Assembly: GCA_030066595.1 (NCBI GenBank)
Contig: JASJBI010000062.1
Location: 1 to 40,546 of the forward strand
Reading direction: 5' to 3'
DNA: 40,546 nt
From: Alphaproteobacteria bacterium
GTDB taxonomy: Bacteria > Pseudomonadota > Alphaproteobacteria > JAJFFI01
Shown: positions 16,253 to 24,589 of the stretch, piece by piece
Position numbering within the stretch: the first letter of the stretch is position 1
How the letters are laid out: each line of letters opens with the position of its first letter
Notes under the pieces: model-generated
What the model was told of the DNA's origin: nothing
Databases searched by the model: none
What the model saw: the letters and a program-made list of their open reading frames with translations, nothing else
Program-made: the position numbers and the translations under genes

Positions 16253-17773
16253 TCACGCAGCGCCTCCCGCCGAGCTTCCGCGCAGGCGAGTCCGGATCGC
16301 GCGATAGATCGGCAAGACAAAGACAAAGATCGTGACGGCCATGATGCCGCCCGATATGGGGCGCTCGAAGAAGATGGCAAAGGACCCATCCGAGATCAGC
16401 AGGGACTGACGCAGGGCCGGCTCGGCCAGAGGGCCCAACACGATGGCAAGGACTGCCGGGGCCATCGGGTAATCGAGCTTGCGCATCAGGTAGCCGACGA
16501 CGCCAAAGATCAGCATCAGCCAGACGTCGTGCATGTCCTGAATCGGGGCAAACCCGCCAATGACGCACGCCACGAAGATCATCGGCGCCAGGATGGTGAA
16601 TGGCAGGCGCAGGACCCAGAGGAATACGGGAATGAAGGCCAGGTTGATGATCACCGAGAACAGGTTGGCGACGTAGAGGCTGCCGATGAGGCCCCAGACG
16701 AACTCGGTCTGCTCGATGAACATGCGTGGACCCGGCTCGAGGCCCCAAATGACCATGCCGCCCAGCAGGATCGCGGTGGTCGGCGAGCCGGGGATGCCCA
16801 GGGTGATCATCGGCAGCATGGAGCCGGTGCTGGCCGCGTTGTTGGCGGCTTCGGGCGCGACCACGCCGTCGACGTTGCCCTTGCCATAGCTGGCCGGGTC
16901 CTTGGCCATGGTCTTGGCCACGCCATAGGCCATCAGCGAGCCAGGCGTGGCGCCGGCCGCCGGCAGGATGCCGACGAAATAGCCGAGGAACGAGCCCATC
17001 AGCATGGTCTTGATGCTGCCCGTCAGCTTCCGCATGCCGTCGAAGAAGCGGGAAATACTGAGCGTCGCCTGGCTCACGGTCATCTTTCCCTGGGAGGTCT
17101 CGATGGTCCACAGCATCTCGCCGATGCCGTAGATACCGATGGCAAGCACGAGGAAGTTGATGCCGTGCAGGAACCCGGTGATGTCGAGGAACAGCAGCCG
17201 CGGCTCGCCGCTGATCACGTCGTAGCCCACCGTGCTCAGGACCAGGCCGATGCAGATCGAGAAGATCGTCTTCGGGATGTCGTCGCTGCCGAGGCCGATG
17301 AAGGTGGCGAAGGCAAGCATCATCAAGGCGAAGATCTCGGGCGAACCGAAGGCCAGAGCGACGGCGGCGAGGGGCGGCGCGAACAGGGTAAACAGGATGA
17401 CCGAGATCGTGCCGCCGGCAAAGGACGCCGTGGCCGCGGCGATCAGGGCGTGGTCGGCCTTGCCCTGCAATGCCAGCGGGCGGCCGTCGAAAGTCGTCGC
17501 CACCGCGGTCGAGGCGCCGGGGATGCCCAGCATGATCGAGCTGATGGCGCCGCCATACATGGCGCCGTAATAGATCGCCGCCAGGAAGATGATCGCGCCG
17601 GTGGGCGGTACGGCGAAGGTCACCGGCAGCAGAATGGCCACGCCGTTCACCGAACCCAGCCCCGGCATCGCGCCCACGAACAGGCCGACGGTCACGCCGA
17701 TGATGACCAGCAGCAGGTTCTGGAACTCGAAGGCGATCGCGAAGCCGTCAAGCAGGTGGCCGAGAATTTCCAT
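16253..17773 (-). CDS. tctA: TctA, large membrane subunit of a tripartite tricarboxylate transporter
   Basis: This 506-residue inner-membrane protein has about twelve hydrophobic helices and the TctA hallmarks: GAMPGLGSVNGVA and PGASTAVATTFDGRPLA in the first half, GILPAAGATPGSLMAYGVAK and ITLGIPGSPTTAILLGGM in the second, reflecting the internal repeat. It is the ion-coupled permease of a TTT importer that works with the binding protein TctC and the small subunit TctB. The three genes lie in the order tctC-tctB-tctA upstream of gntR. The substrate is a carboxylate of unknown identity; the downstream enzymes suggest a 2-hydroxyacid, or oxalate. The start is ATG at 17773. Confidence 0.95.
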   Translation of the reverse strand: MEILGHLLDGFAIAFEFQNLLLVIIGVTVGLFVGAMPGLGSVNGVAILLPVTFAVPPTGAIIFLAAIYYGAMYGGAISSIMLGIPGASTAVATTFDGRPLALQGKADHALIAAATASFAGGTISVILFTLFAPPLAAVALAFGSPEIFALMMLAFATFIGLGSDDIPKTIFSICIGLVLSTVGYDVISGEPRLLFLDITGFLHGINFLVLAIGIYGIGEMLWTIETSQGKMTVSQATLSISRFFDGMRKLTGSIKTMLMGSFLGYFVGILPAAGATPGSLMAYGVAKTMAKDPASYGKGNVDGVVAPEAANNAASTGSMLPMITLGIPGSPTTAILLGGMVIWGLEPGPRMFIEQTEFVWGLIGSLYVANLFSVIINLAFIPVFLWVLRLPFTILAPMIFVACVIGGFAPIQDMHDVWLMLIFGVVGYLMRKLDYPMAPAVLAIVLGPLAEPALRQSLLISDGSFAIFFERPISGGIMAVTIFVFVLPIYRAIRTRLRGSSAGGAA

Positions 17774-17823
17774 CTACAGGCATGCTCCTGGCGCGAAGCC
17801 GGCCCGGCGGCGGCCCGCGACGG

Positions 17824-18321
17824 TCACAGAAAGATCTCGTAGAGCGGGTAGAACAGCGGCTCGGTGATGCCTTTCGGCAGGAAAATCCTCAGGTTCACGT
17901 CGAAGAAGAAGAAGGTGAAGATCGGCGTGCCAACGGCCAGGGCCAGGGTCACGCGCCAGCTGTGTCGACCCAGAAACCTCACGTAAAACACCAAGAACAG
18001 GGCGACAGCGAGATACGCACCGACCACGTGGATCAGCGCGATCATGGCGGTCAAAGAGCCGGCCACGATGGCGATCAGGACAAGGGATTGCCGATCCATA
18101 TAGGGCTCGGTCGACTGCGCGACCGGACTGGTCCGCCGCACCCAGCGGATCAGAATGGCGATGCAGGAGATCAGCATGACGGCGGCGAGCCAGAACGAGA
18201 AGGCGCCGCCGCCGGGTCCTTCGTCGGGGATCCAGCCGATGGGGAGCTCGGTGCTCTTCCACATCAGGTAGGCGGAGAAGGCCGCCATGACGAGCGCCAT
18301 GACAAGCTCGGCCCTGCGCAT
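17824..18321 (-). CDS. tctB: TctB, small membrane subunit of the tripartite tricarboxylate transporter
   Basis: This 165-residue protein has four hydrophobic helices (about residues 5-20, 35-55, 75-100 with VVGAYLAVALFLVFYV following, and 120-140) and the charged loops of the TctB family. Sequence conservation is low in this family, so its place between tctC (58 bp upstream) and tctA (50 bp downstream) carries much of the weight. It should form the membrane complex with TctA. The start MRRAELVMALVMAAF is normal for the family. Confidence 0.88.
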   Translation of the reverse strand: MRRAELVMALVMAAFSAYLMWKSTELPIGWIPDEGPGGGAFSFWLAAVMLISCIAILIRWVRRTSPVAQSTEPYMDRQSLVLIAIVAGSLTAMIALIHVVGAYLAVALFLVFYVRFLGRHSWRVTLALAVGTPIFTFFFFDVNLRIFLPKGITEPLFYPLYEIFL

Positions 18322-18379
18322 CAGGCGGCCTCCCCCCTAAGTCCCCGTATCTTGCGGGTCCAGTGCGACCCGGGCGTGC

Positions 18380-19366
18380 CTACATCTCGCCCATCTTGGT
18401 CAGCATCTGGCGGTGGTTCTCGAACTCCTTCTTCCAGAAGGCCTGCAGATCGCCGCCGGTGATGTACTCGCCCTGCAGGCTCTTGTCCTTCATGTACTTC
18501 TGCCACTCGGCGGAGTCGTAGACCTGCTTGAAGACGTTCTGATAGTAGGCCGCCGCCTCCTTGCTCATGCCCGGCGCGCCCACGACGCTGCGCTGCATGA
18601 AGTAGACGTAGTCCTTGCCGAGCTCCTTGAAGGTCGGCGAATCCTTGAACATCGGCAGGCGATCCGGCGTGAACGCCGCGATCGGCACGGTGTCACCGGC
18701 CTGATAGAAGCCGAGCTGCTCGGACGGGTTGTTGACCGTCGAGTTGGCGTGCTTGCCGGCCAGTTCCTTGGCCACGCGGCCACCGCCCTTGAACGGCACG
18801 TACTTCATGTCGAGGTCATAGGCCGAGTTCAGGAAGTCCGTGAGGAGTTGATCTTCCTGGCCCTTGCCGGTGCCGGCCATGATCCACTTGTTGCCGGACG
18901 ACTTGGCCGCCTTGACGAACTCGTCGACGTTTTTGATGCCCGAGTCCTTGTGCACCCAAAGCAGGAAGGTGTCCAACGCCATGCGGGCGATCGGTGTGTA
19001 GCTCAGCGGGTCGATCTTGAGCTTCTCCTGACGCAGCGGCGTCGTGTAGAAGCTGTTCAGGGTGACCATGATGGTGTGGTCGGGATCGCTCGCCTGCTTG
19101 AGGTGGATCAGCGCCTCGGCGCCCGAGCCGCCCGGCTTGTTGATGGGCGTCATGGGCTTGGACGAGAACTTGTGCTTCTCGATGACGCTCTGCATCAGGC
19201 GCGCCATCTTGTCGGCGCCGCCGCCCTTGCCCGCCATGATGACGAACTCGACCGGCTTCTTCGGCTCCCAGGCGGCCGTGGCATCCTTGGAGACGGATAC
19301 GCCGGCAACCGCAAAGGCGAGAGCGACAGCAAGCGCACCAATGCCAGATACTTTCAGTGACTTCAT
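18380..19366 (-). CDS. tctC: TctC, periplasmic binding protein of the tripartite tricarboxylate transporter (Bug family)
   Basis: This 328-residue exported protein has a Sec signal peptide (basic MKSLK, hydrophobic core to about residue 25, cleavage probably after ATAA at about 32). The mature part begins WEPKKPVEFVIMAGKGGGADKMARL, the usual opening of Bug/TctC proteins, and ends in the helical tail common to the family. The ATG at 19366 has GGGAGGAAAG upstream; the frame extends 10 codons further but without a binding site. It is the first gene of the 14.4-kb co-directional series and the operator copy lies about 173-189 bases upstream. High synthesis of the binding protein is expected from its first position. 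Confidence 0.93.
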   Translation of the reverse strand: MKSLKVSGIGALAVALAFAVAGVSVSKDATAAWEPKKPVEFVIMAGKGGGADKMARLMQSVIEKHKFSSKPMTPINKPGGSGAEALIHLKQASDPDHTIMVTLNSFYTTPLRQEKLKIDPLSYTPIARMALDTFLLWVHKDSGIKNVDEFVKAAKSSGNKWIMAGTGKGQEDQLLTDFLNSAYDLDMKYVPFKGGGRVAKELAGKHANSTVNNPSEQLGFYQAGDTVPIAAFTPDRLPMFKDSPTFKELGKDYVYFMQRSVVGAPGMSKEAAAYYQNVFKQVYDSAEWQKYMKDKSLQGEYITGGDLQAFWKKEFENHRQMLTKMGEM

Positions 19367-19839
19367 ACTTTCCTCCCTTGAAGTCCGCCGGGGCACGCCA
19401 TCTTCGATCGCGACTGTGGCGGCCGCCCCAACCTGTGAGTCGTGGATACTATATGCGATCCCCTTGACCCCGCCTACCGGCTACGTGCTTGCTTTTGGAA
19501 GCTTTCCAACGGTTTACAATGCGCACGCAGCGGTTCCGTGGTATTTGGTATACCAGGGACGATAGCGAAGTTTGATTTTCTTGTACAGCAAGATTTCCAT
19601 TCGCGGCCGCGCCGCGTCTCGATCTTGCCCGCGGCTAAGTCCTGTCATGCGACTTGTCAATCACGAGCCGGGTGCCGAGCCATTCGCTCTGCAGCCACGG
19701 GCGGGAGCTTCGGAGATGGCGGTGCGGGGCTAGATTATCCATGTCGGCATGCTGGCGAGGCCTACGGGCGCCGTGCAGTCCCCGGGCCTTTGTGCGATTA
19801 TGCGCTCGACGAACTGACGACTGCGCCGGGAGGACGCCC
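19367..19839. promoter_or_regulatory. Divergent promoter region between tctC and the aldehyde dehydrogenase
   Basis: These 473 bases separate tctC (minus) from the ALDH gene (plus). They hold the exact operator copy at 19539-19555 and a second inverted repeat, TTGGAA-GCT-TTCCAA, at 19495-19509. A TACAAT at 19515-19520 could be a plus-strand -10 element but has no good -35 partner. No coding frame between 19367 and 19839 looks real. One regulator could control both directions from here. Confidence 0.6.
19539..19555 (+). promoter_or_regulatory. Putative GntR/FCD operator between tctC and the ALDH gene
   Basis: TGGTATTTGGTATACCA is identical over all 17 bases to the site at 15333-15349, including the palindrome TGGTATACCA (19546-19555). 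A 17-base identity between two intergenic regions 4 kb apart in GC-rich DNA, with both copies AT-rich, is very unlikely by chance and supports shared regulation. Confidence 0.72.
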
Positions 19840-21330
19840 ATGACCGAACAGCTCGAGAAGTATCAGATGCACATCGGTGGCCAAGCCATCGATCCCGCAT
19901 CCGGAGAGTGGTTCGAATCCTACAATCCATACACCGGGAAGCCTTGGGCGTTGATCCCGCGGGGCGGCAAAGAGGACGTGGAGCGCGCGGTGGCGGCGGC
20001 CTCCGAGGCATTCGAGACGGGCGAATGGCCGAGCCTGACGCCGACGGCCCGCGGCGCCCTGTTGCGCCGGCTGGGCGACCTGATCGCCGAGAAAGCGGAG
20101 CGGCTGGCCGAGATCGAGGTACGGGACAACGGCAAGCTGATCGCCGAAATGGGCGGGCAGCTCCGTTACCTGCCGCAATGGTACTATTACTTCGGCGGGC
20201 TCGCCGACAAGATCGAGGGCGCGGTCATCCCGATCGACAAGCCGGGCATGTTCAACTACACCCGCCACGAGCCCCTCGGCGTGATCGCGGCGATCTCGCC
20301 CTGGAACTCACCGCTCTTGTTGACCTCGTGGAAGCTCGCGCCGGCCTTGGCCGCGGGCAACACCATGGTGGTGAAACCCTCGGAATACACCTCCGCCTCG
20401 ATGCTCGAGCTGGTCAAGCTGATCGAGGCCGCGGGCTTTCCCAAGGGCGTCGTCAATGTGATCACCGGATTTGGGCCCGAGGTGGGCGAGCCCCTGGTGG
20501 CCCATCCCAAGGTCGCCAAAGTAGCCTTCACGGGCGGCGAGATGGGCGGACAGGCGGTCTATCAGCAGGCCGCCAAGGGGCTCAAGCCGGTGACGCTCGA
20601 GCTCGGCGGCAAGTCGCCCAACATCGTGTTCGACGACGCGGTGATCGACGACGCGGTCAAAGGCGCGATTTCGGGCATCTTCGCGGCCACCGGTCAGACC
20701 TGTATCGCGGGCTCCCGGCTGCTGGTCCAGGAGTCGATCCACAACGAGTTCATGGACAAGCTGGTCTCGTTCGCCTCCCAGGCGCAGATGGGCGATCCGC
20801 GGAGCGTCGATACCCAGGTCGGCCCGGTCACGACCCAACCCCAGTACAACAAGGTGCTCGACTACATCCAGGTGGCTAAGGACGAGGGCGCCAGCTGTGT
20901 TCTGGGCGGTGGTCCCGCCTCGCGGCCGGAATGCGGCGACGGCTGGTTCGTCGAGCCGACCATCTTCGACAACGTGACCAACGACATGCGCATCGCCCAG
21001 GAGGAAGTCTTCGGACCGGTGCTTTCGGTGATCCGCTTCAAGGACGAGGACGAGGCGGTGGCGATCGCCAACGACATCCTCTACGGCCTGGCCGCCGGCG
21101 TCTGGACCCAGAGCATCAAGCGCGCCATCACGGTGTCGAACCGGATTCGCGCCGGCACGGTCTGGGTCAATACCTATCGCGCGGTGAGCTATATGTCGCC
21201 CTTCGGCGGCTACAAGCGGTCGGGCCTCGGCCGCGAGAACGGCCAGGAGGCGATCCGCGAGTACCTGCAGACCAAGAGCGTCTGGATCAGCACTTCGGAC
21301 GAGGTGCCGAACCCCTTCGTGATGCGCTAG
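19840..21330 (+). CDS. NAD(P)-dependent aldehyde dehydrogenase
   Basis: This 496-residue enzyme of the ALDH superfamily oxidises an aldehyde to the carboxylate. The active site is complete: Asn156 (SPWNSP), Lys179 (VVKPSE), Glu254 (LELGGKSP), and the nucleophile Cys288 (TGQTCIAGS). The start at ATG 19840 follows GGGAGGACGCCC; the frame is open for 62 codons upstream, but that stretch is not ALDH-like. It is divergent from the TTT transporter and shares the operator region, so it likely belongs to the same regulon. The natural substrate would be the aldehyde released by the 2-hydroxyacyl-CoA lyase. That assignment is inference; sequence does not fix the aldehyde. Confidence 0.92.
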   Translation: MTEQLEKYQMHIGGQAIDPASGEWFESYNPYTGKPWALIPRGGKEDVERAVAAASEAFETGEWPSLTPTARGALLRRLGDLIAEKAERLAEIEVRDNGKLIAEMGGQLRYLPQWYYYFGGLADKIEGAVIPIDKPGMFNYTRHEPLGVIAAISPWNSPLLLTSWKLAPALAAGNTMVVKPSEYTSASMLELVKLIEAAGFPKGVVNVITGFGPEVGEPLVAHPKVAKVAFTGGEMGGQAVYQQAAKGLKPVTLELGGKSPNIVFDDAVIDDAVKGAISGIFAATGQTCIAGSRLLVQESIHNEFMDKLVSFASQAQMGDPRSVDTQVGPVTTQPQYNKVLDYIQVAKDEGASCVLGGGPASRPECGDGWFVEPTIFDNVTNDMRIAQEEVFGPVLSVIRFKDEDEAVAIANDILYGLAAGVWTQSIKRAITVSNRIRAGTVWVNTYRAVSYMSPFGGYKRSGLGRENGQEAIREYLQTKSVWISTSDEVPNPFVMR

Positions 21331-21360
21331 GCGCGGGCGCCGGGTCTGGCAGGCCGGGGC

Positions 21361-22218
21361 TCAGGACAGGGCCCGGATACGCTCGACCTCACGGCGCGCC
21401 GGCTGCGAAAACTCGGACGCCTGGCGGAACCGATACAGGATCGACGCGAAGTACAGCATCAGGAACGCGGCGAAGCAGTATTCCTGCAGTTCGCTCCCGT
21501 TCGTCGGCTGCAGCCACAGCCGGATCCCGTGATCGACGGGCACGTCGAAGACCTCGAGCGCGGTGTCCGGGATCGCCACCACGAAGGCCAGCACGGCGAT
21601 GCAGGTGCAAACCCGCGTGGGCCAGAACCAGTATGCCAGGGACGTGGCTGGATCGGGAACGCGGCCGGTTCGGGCCGTCCAGATCGGCACGACGATGCCG
21701 CCGAGAAAGACCCAGGCGGCGAACAGACCGCGCGGCTTCTGATTGAACCAGCTGTTGATGTTGTGCAGGTTGGTCTCCTCCTGCCGGTTGCCGGTCAGGT
21801 CCATGAACCAATCCGGCGTCTGCCATCCGATGAAGTGCTGGCCCCAGCTGATCTCCTCTCCGGCAAAGTAGACGGTCACGGCCAGAAGGATCAGCAGCCA
21901 GCGGCCGATCCAGGGCCAGCCCGCGCGGAAGGCGGCGCGCACCGCGCGGGCGGCAATCACGGCGCCGACCAGCAGGAAGACCACCGTGGTGATCTCGATG
22001 AGGCCGGTTTCATCATGGAACCAGGCCGAGAACAGGTCTCGGTGCTCGCGCCAGGCATAGCTTGGAAACGGGTGCCAATTGTTGGCCAGAAGCCCCAGGC
22101 CTATGGCGCTGGCGAGAACCGGAAACGGCGTCCAGAACCACAGCCCGGCGGGCAAGTCCGGTAGCGTCCGGCGTGCTGCGCCAGCGTCGTCGGTGTCTGA
22201 TTTGCGCTGCGGTTGCAT
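21361..22218 (-). CDS. Polytopic membrane protein of unknown function with GEEISWGQ motif
   Basis: This 285-residue inner-membrane protein has about seven hydrophobic helices. Its most striking segment, near residues 120-152, reads YFAGEEISWGQHFIGW and then RQEETNLHNINSW. Paired Glu residues, a Trp/Gly turn and a Glu-Thr-Asn-Leu-His-Asn motif at membrane edges suggest a metal-binding or hydrolytic site. I recall this motif pair in conserved hypothetical proteins, but know no function. It converges with the ALDH gene, with 30 bp between the stops, and has no operon partner. Low codon irregularity and a conserved-looking core suggest it is a real gene. Confidence 0.72.
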   Translation of the reverse strand: MQPQRKSDTDDAGAARRTLPDLPAGLWFWTPFPVLASAIGLGLLANNWHPFPSYAWREHRDLFSAWFHDETGLIEITTVVFLLVGAVIAARAVRAAFRAGWPWIGRWLLILLAVTVYFAGEEISWGQHFIGWQTPDWFMDLTGNRQEETNLHNINSWFNQKPRGLFAAWVFLGGIVVPIWTARTGRVPDPATSLAYWFWPTRVCTCIAVLAFVVAIPDTALEVFDVPVDHGIRLWLQPTNGSELQEYCFAAFLMLYFASILYRFRQASEFSQPARREVERIRALS

Positions 22219-22697
22219 CTTGTCTTGGCGTGGACTGCTCTAATGCCCGATGCGGGTCAACCAGCCCGACCAGTGACGCCCTTACTCCTGCCCAGGCCCA
22301 CGGGACCGGTTGTTCGGGCCATCAATGCCGAACCGAAAAGCCCCGGTCCGCGTTTCCACGTTTCAACTAGCCCGGTTCCGAGCTCCCTCTGCGCAAAGTA
22401 ATTAAAAGGATTCACGTTGGCGTGCAATCGCCAGGGTGGCAACTGTTGCAGAGGGTGCGGTGCTCGACTTGCCATTTGGTGACAAACGCCAGGCTGGCTG
22501 GAGGCCACCCGGAGGGGACCCTCCCGATGGTCGAACTCCCCTGCCGTCGGCCGGTGGCTGGGCGGGACCGTTCTCGGCTACCGCCGGAAGGGCGGATGGC
22601 GCCGGGCGGTGCCAACGAGGTTGGCTGCGTCGACGCCTTGATGTGAGTGGAGGGTGTAAGCGGCGAGGAGGCCTGCCTGGCCCGAGGGCAATCCTTG
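22219..22697. other. Intergenic stretch without a supported gene
   Basis: About 480 bases lie between the membrane protein and a very small reading frame. There is a short AT-rich patch near 22396-22414 (AAAGTAATTAAAAGGATT) that could be a promoter element. Short frames on both strands lack ribosome binding sites and family resemblance. I see no repeat or RNA gene. Confidence 0.4.
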
Positions 22698-22814
22698 CTA
22701 GAGCGTCGCCGCGCCGGAGATCAGGGCGGCGCCCACGACGATGACCGCAAAGCCCAGCAGCACCGTCGAAGAGAACGTCGCAACACCGATCAGCATGTCC
22801 TTGGTCCTGCGCAT
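22698..22814 (-). CDS. Very small single-helix membrane protein (38 residues)
   Basis: A short frame from ATG 22814-22812 to TAG 22700-22698 encodes 38 residues: a basic start MRRTKDML followed by one hydrophobic helix (about residues 8-34, with STVLLGFAVIVVGAALI) and a short tail. The positive-inside charge pattern and the length of the helix are those of small membrane proteins. The ribosome binding site is weak (GAGCGAG about 8 bases upstream). It lies downstream of the histidine kinase terminator on the same strand. I do not recognise a family. It could be chance, since GC-rich DNA often yields Ala/Val-rich frames. Confidence 0.4.
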   Translation of the reverse strand: MRRTKDMLIGVATFSSTVLLGFAVIVVGAALISGAATL

Positions 22815-22903
22815 TGTCTGTCTCGCTCAAACATGTTGTCCCTGATATGCGCATCATGCCTGCCGCCGCTCCCAGCGACAGTGATGAAGGTCACAGATGC
22901 GAG

Positions 22904-22933
22904 AAAAAAATCGCCTCGGGTACGAGACGATTT
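22904..22933 (-). terminator. Rho-independent terminator of the histidine kinase gene
   Basis: Read on the minus strand, AAATCGTCTCG (22933-22923), loop TACC, CGAGGCGATTT (22918-22908) form an 11-bp stem with one U-G wobble, followed by a run of Ts (22907-22904). It is about 50 bases after the kinase stop at 22985. It is the clearest intrinsic terminator in the window. Confidence 0.88.
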
Positions 22934-22984
22934 CCAAAATAAAATCAGGGGGATACAGACAAGTTGGAAAAATCCGCCTGTAGA

Positions 22985-24484
22985 TCAGTCGCGGATTACT
23001 CGGTCCGCCGGAAAGACCAGCGTGACCGTCGTGCCGACGTCGCGCTCGCTCTGCAGCTCCAAATAGCCGCCGTGCATTTCGATCATCGACTTGACCAGGG
23101 GCAGCCCCAGACCGGTCCCGTCGCGGGTTCGCCGATAGGTGTTTTGCACCTGCCCGAACGGGGTGAGCACGGTGTCGAAGTCTCTTTCGTCGATGCCCAC
23201 GCCGGTGTCGGAGATGCGGATGGCGAAGGTTCCGTTCGGCTGCAGCCCGGCGCCGACGTTGATGGACCCGCCCGCCGGCGTGAACTTGATCCCGTTGGAG
23301 AACAGGTTCAGGAGCATCTGCCGTACGATCCGCTTGTCCGCCTGCAGCCGTGGCAGGTTCGGCGGCAGGATCGTGGCGAATTGGACCCGTTTCTCGTTGG
23401 CATGGTCGGCCATCAGCGTCCAGGCCGACTCCACCACCCCGCGCACGCTGATATCGGCATCCTCGACCCGCAACTTGCCGGACTCGATCTTCGACATGTC
23501 GAGGATGTCGGTGATGATATCCAACAGGTGCTCGGCACTTTCCGCGATGTGCCGGATGTACTCGCGGTAGCGGTCGTTGTGGACCGGCCCGAACATCTCC
23601 CGGTCCATGATGTCGGTGAAGCCGACGATCGCGTTGAGCGGCGTTCTGAGCTCGTGACTGACGATCGCCAGGAAGTCGTTCTTGGCGCGGCTCGCCGCGG
23701 TCGCGTCGTTCAGCGCGAGTTCGAGCCGTAGGTTCTTGTTGCGGATCGTTTCGAGTCCGTGCTCCAATCTCTGCCAAAGGCGCTTGGCCTCGCGCTCGGT
23801 TTCCAGCCGGTCGCTGACGTCGTTGCCCGTGCCGCGGTAGCCGGCGAAACGGCCGCTGCGGTCATCGAAGACCGGCACGCCGGACAGCACGCAATGATAC
23901 AGCCGCCCGTCCGCGCTGCGCACCTCGAACGCACGGTCCCGAAACGCGCGTCGCGCCTTCATCAGCTCGAGCAATGAGGGCTGGCCGCGCAGGTCCGGCG
24001 CATGTCCCAGATCGAACAGAGCCATGCCGGCAAGCTCTGCCGCCGGCCGCTGCAACAGGCCCGCGATGCCGTTGGACACATGCAGCAGGATGCCGCCGTC
24101 ATCGGTTTCCCAGGTCCAGTCCGCACCGGCCCGGACGAAATCCCTAAGCCGGCGCGCGCTGTCGCCGCCGTCGCTTCGTCCGTTCGGCTCGGACCTGCGC
24201 GCGTCGGTTGCGCCGGCGGTGCTGTCGGCGCGGGTCGCAATACGATGCACGGCCGCCCAGTCGAGCGGCTTGTTCCGGCTTTTCTTTTTGTTCGGGGCAG
24301 TGCCGGGCTGGCGACCCGTGTTCGCTTTGCTGCGAACGAACAGAAGCGGCGGTATCCCGCGCTCGGCCTGTGCGCCGCCTTCCGTCTCGGCCTTATCCTC
24401 TGGCGTGTCGGTGGGATCCACGGCTGGCCGATCGTGCTGATCGTCCGGTTGCACGTCGAGCGTCTTCGAGCCCCGGATAGACAT
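22985..24484 (-). CDS. PAS-domain sensor histidine kinase (soluble)
   Basis: This kinase of 499 residues (522 if a TTG at 24553 is used) has no membrane helix, so it should sense a cytoplasmic signal. From the longer start: residues 1-130 are polar and disordered-looking; about 135-250 are a PAS domain (DWTWETDDGGILLHVSNG up to YRGTGNDVSDR); a short coiled coil follows; the HisKA domain has the phosphoacceptor His300 in FLAIVSHELRTPLNAI; the ATPase domain has NLFSNGIKFTPAGG (N box), DTGVGI (G1) and GTGLGLPLVKSM (G2). All catalytic motifs are present. It follows the DUF2336 gene closely and ends at a strong terminator. No response regulator is adjacent; the nearest is at 36489. Confidence 0.9.
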   Translation of the reverse strand: MSIRGSKTLDVQPDDQHDRPAVDPTDTPEDKAETEGGAQAERGIPPLLFVRSKANTGRQPGTAPNKKKSRNKPLDWAAVHRIATRADSTAGATDARRSEPNGRSDGGDSARRLRDFVRAGADWTWETDDGGILLHVSNGIAGLLQRPAAELAGMALFDLGHAPDLRGQPSLLELMKARRAFRDRAFEVRSADGRLYHCVLSGVPVFDDRSGRFAGYRGTGNDVSDRLETEREAKRLWQRLEHGLETIRNKNLRLELALNDATAASRAKNDFLAIVSHELRTPLNAIVGFTDIMDREMFGPVHNDRYREYIRHIAESAEHLLDIITDILDMSKIESGKLRVEDADISVRGVVESAWTLMADHANEKRVQFATILPPNLPRLQADKRIVRQMLLNLFSNGIKFTPAGGSINVGAGLQPNGTFAIRISDTGVGIDERDFDTVLTPFGQVQNTYRRTRDGTGLGLPLVKSMIEMHGGYLELQSERDVGTTVTLVFPADRVIRD

Positions 24485-24589
24485 GCTCGGTTGCGCCGTT
24501 CCCGCCTGCGTATGTGAGGAGTTGGCGTTCCCCCGATCCAACTCCGGACGCAAAGTCTCAGCCTAGTTCAATATCGGCCCGATGCAAGA

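Noticed and set aside
22412..22615. Minus-strand frame ending with a CNSCH haem-like motif
   Set aside because: It has no signal peptide, no ribosome binding site and no cytochrome-like sequence around the motif; most likely chance.
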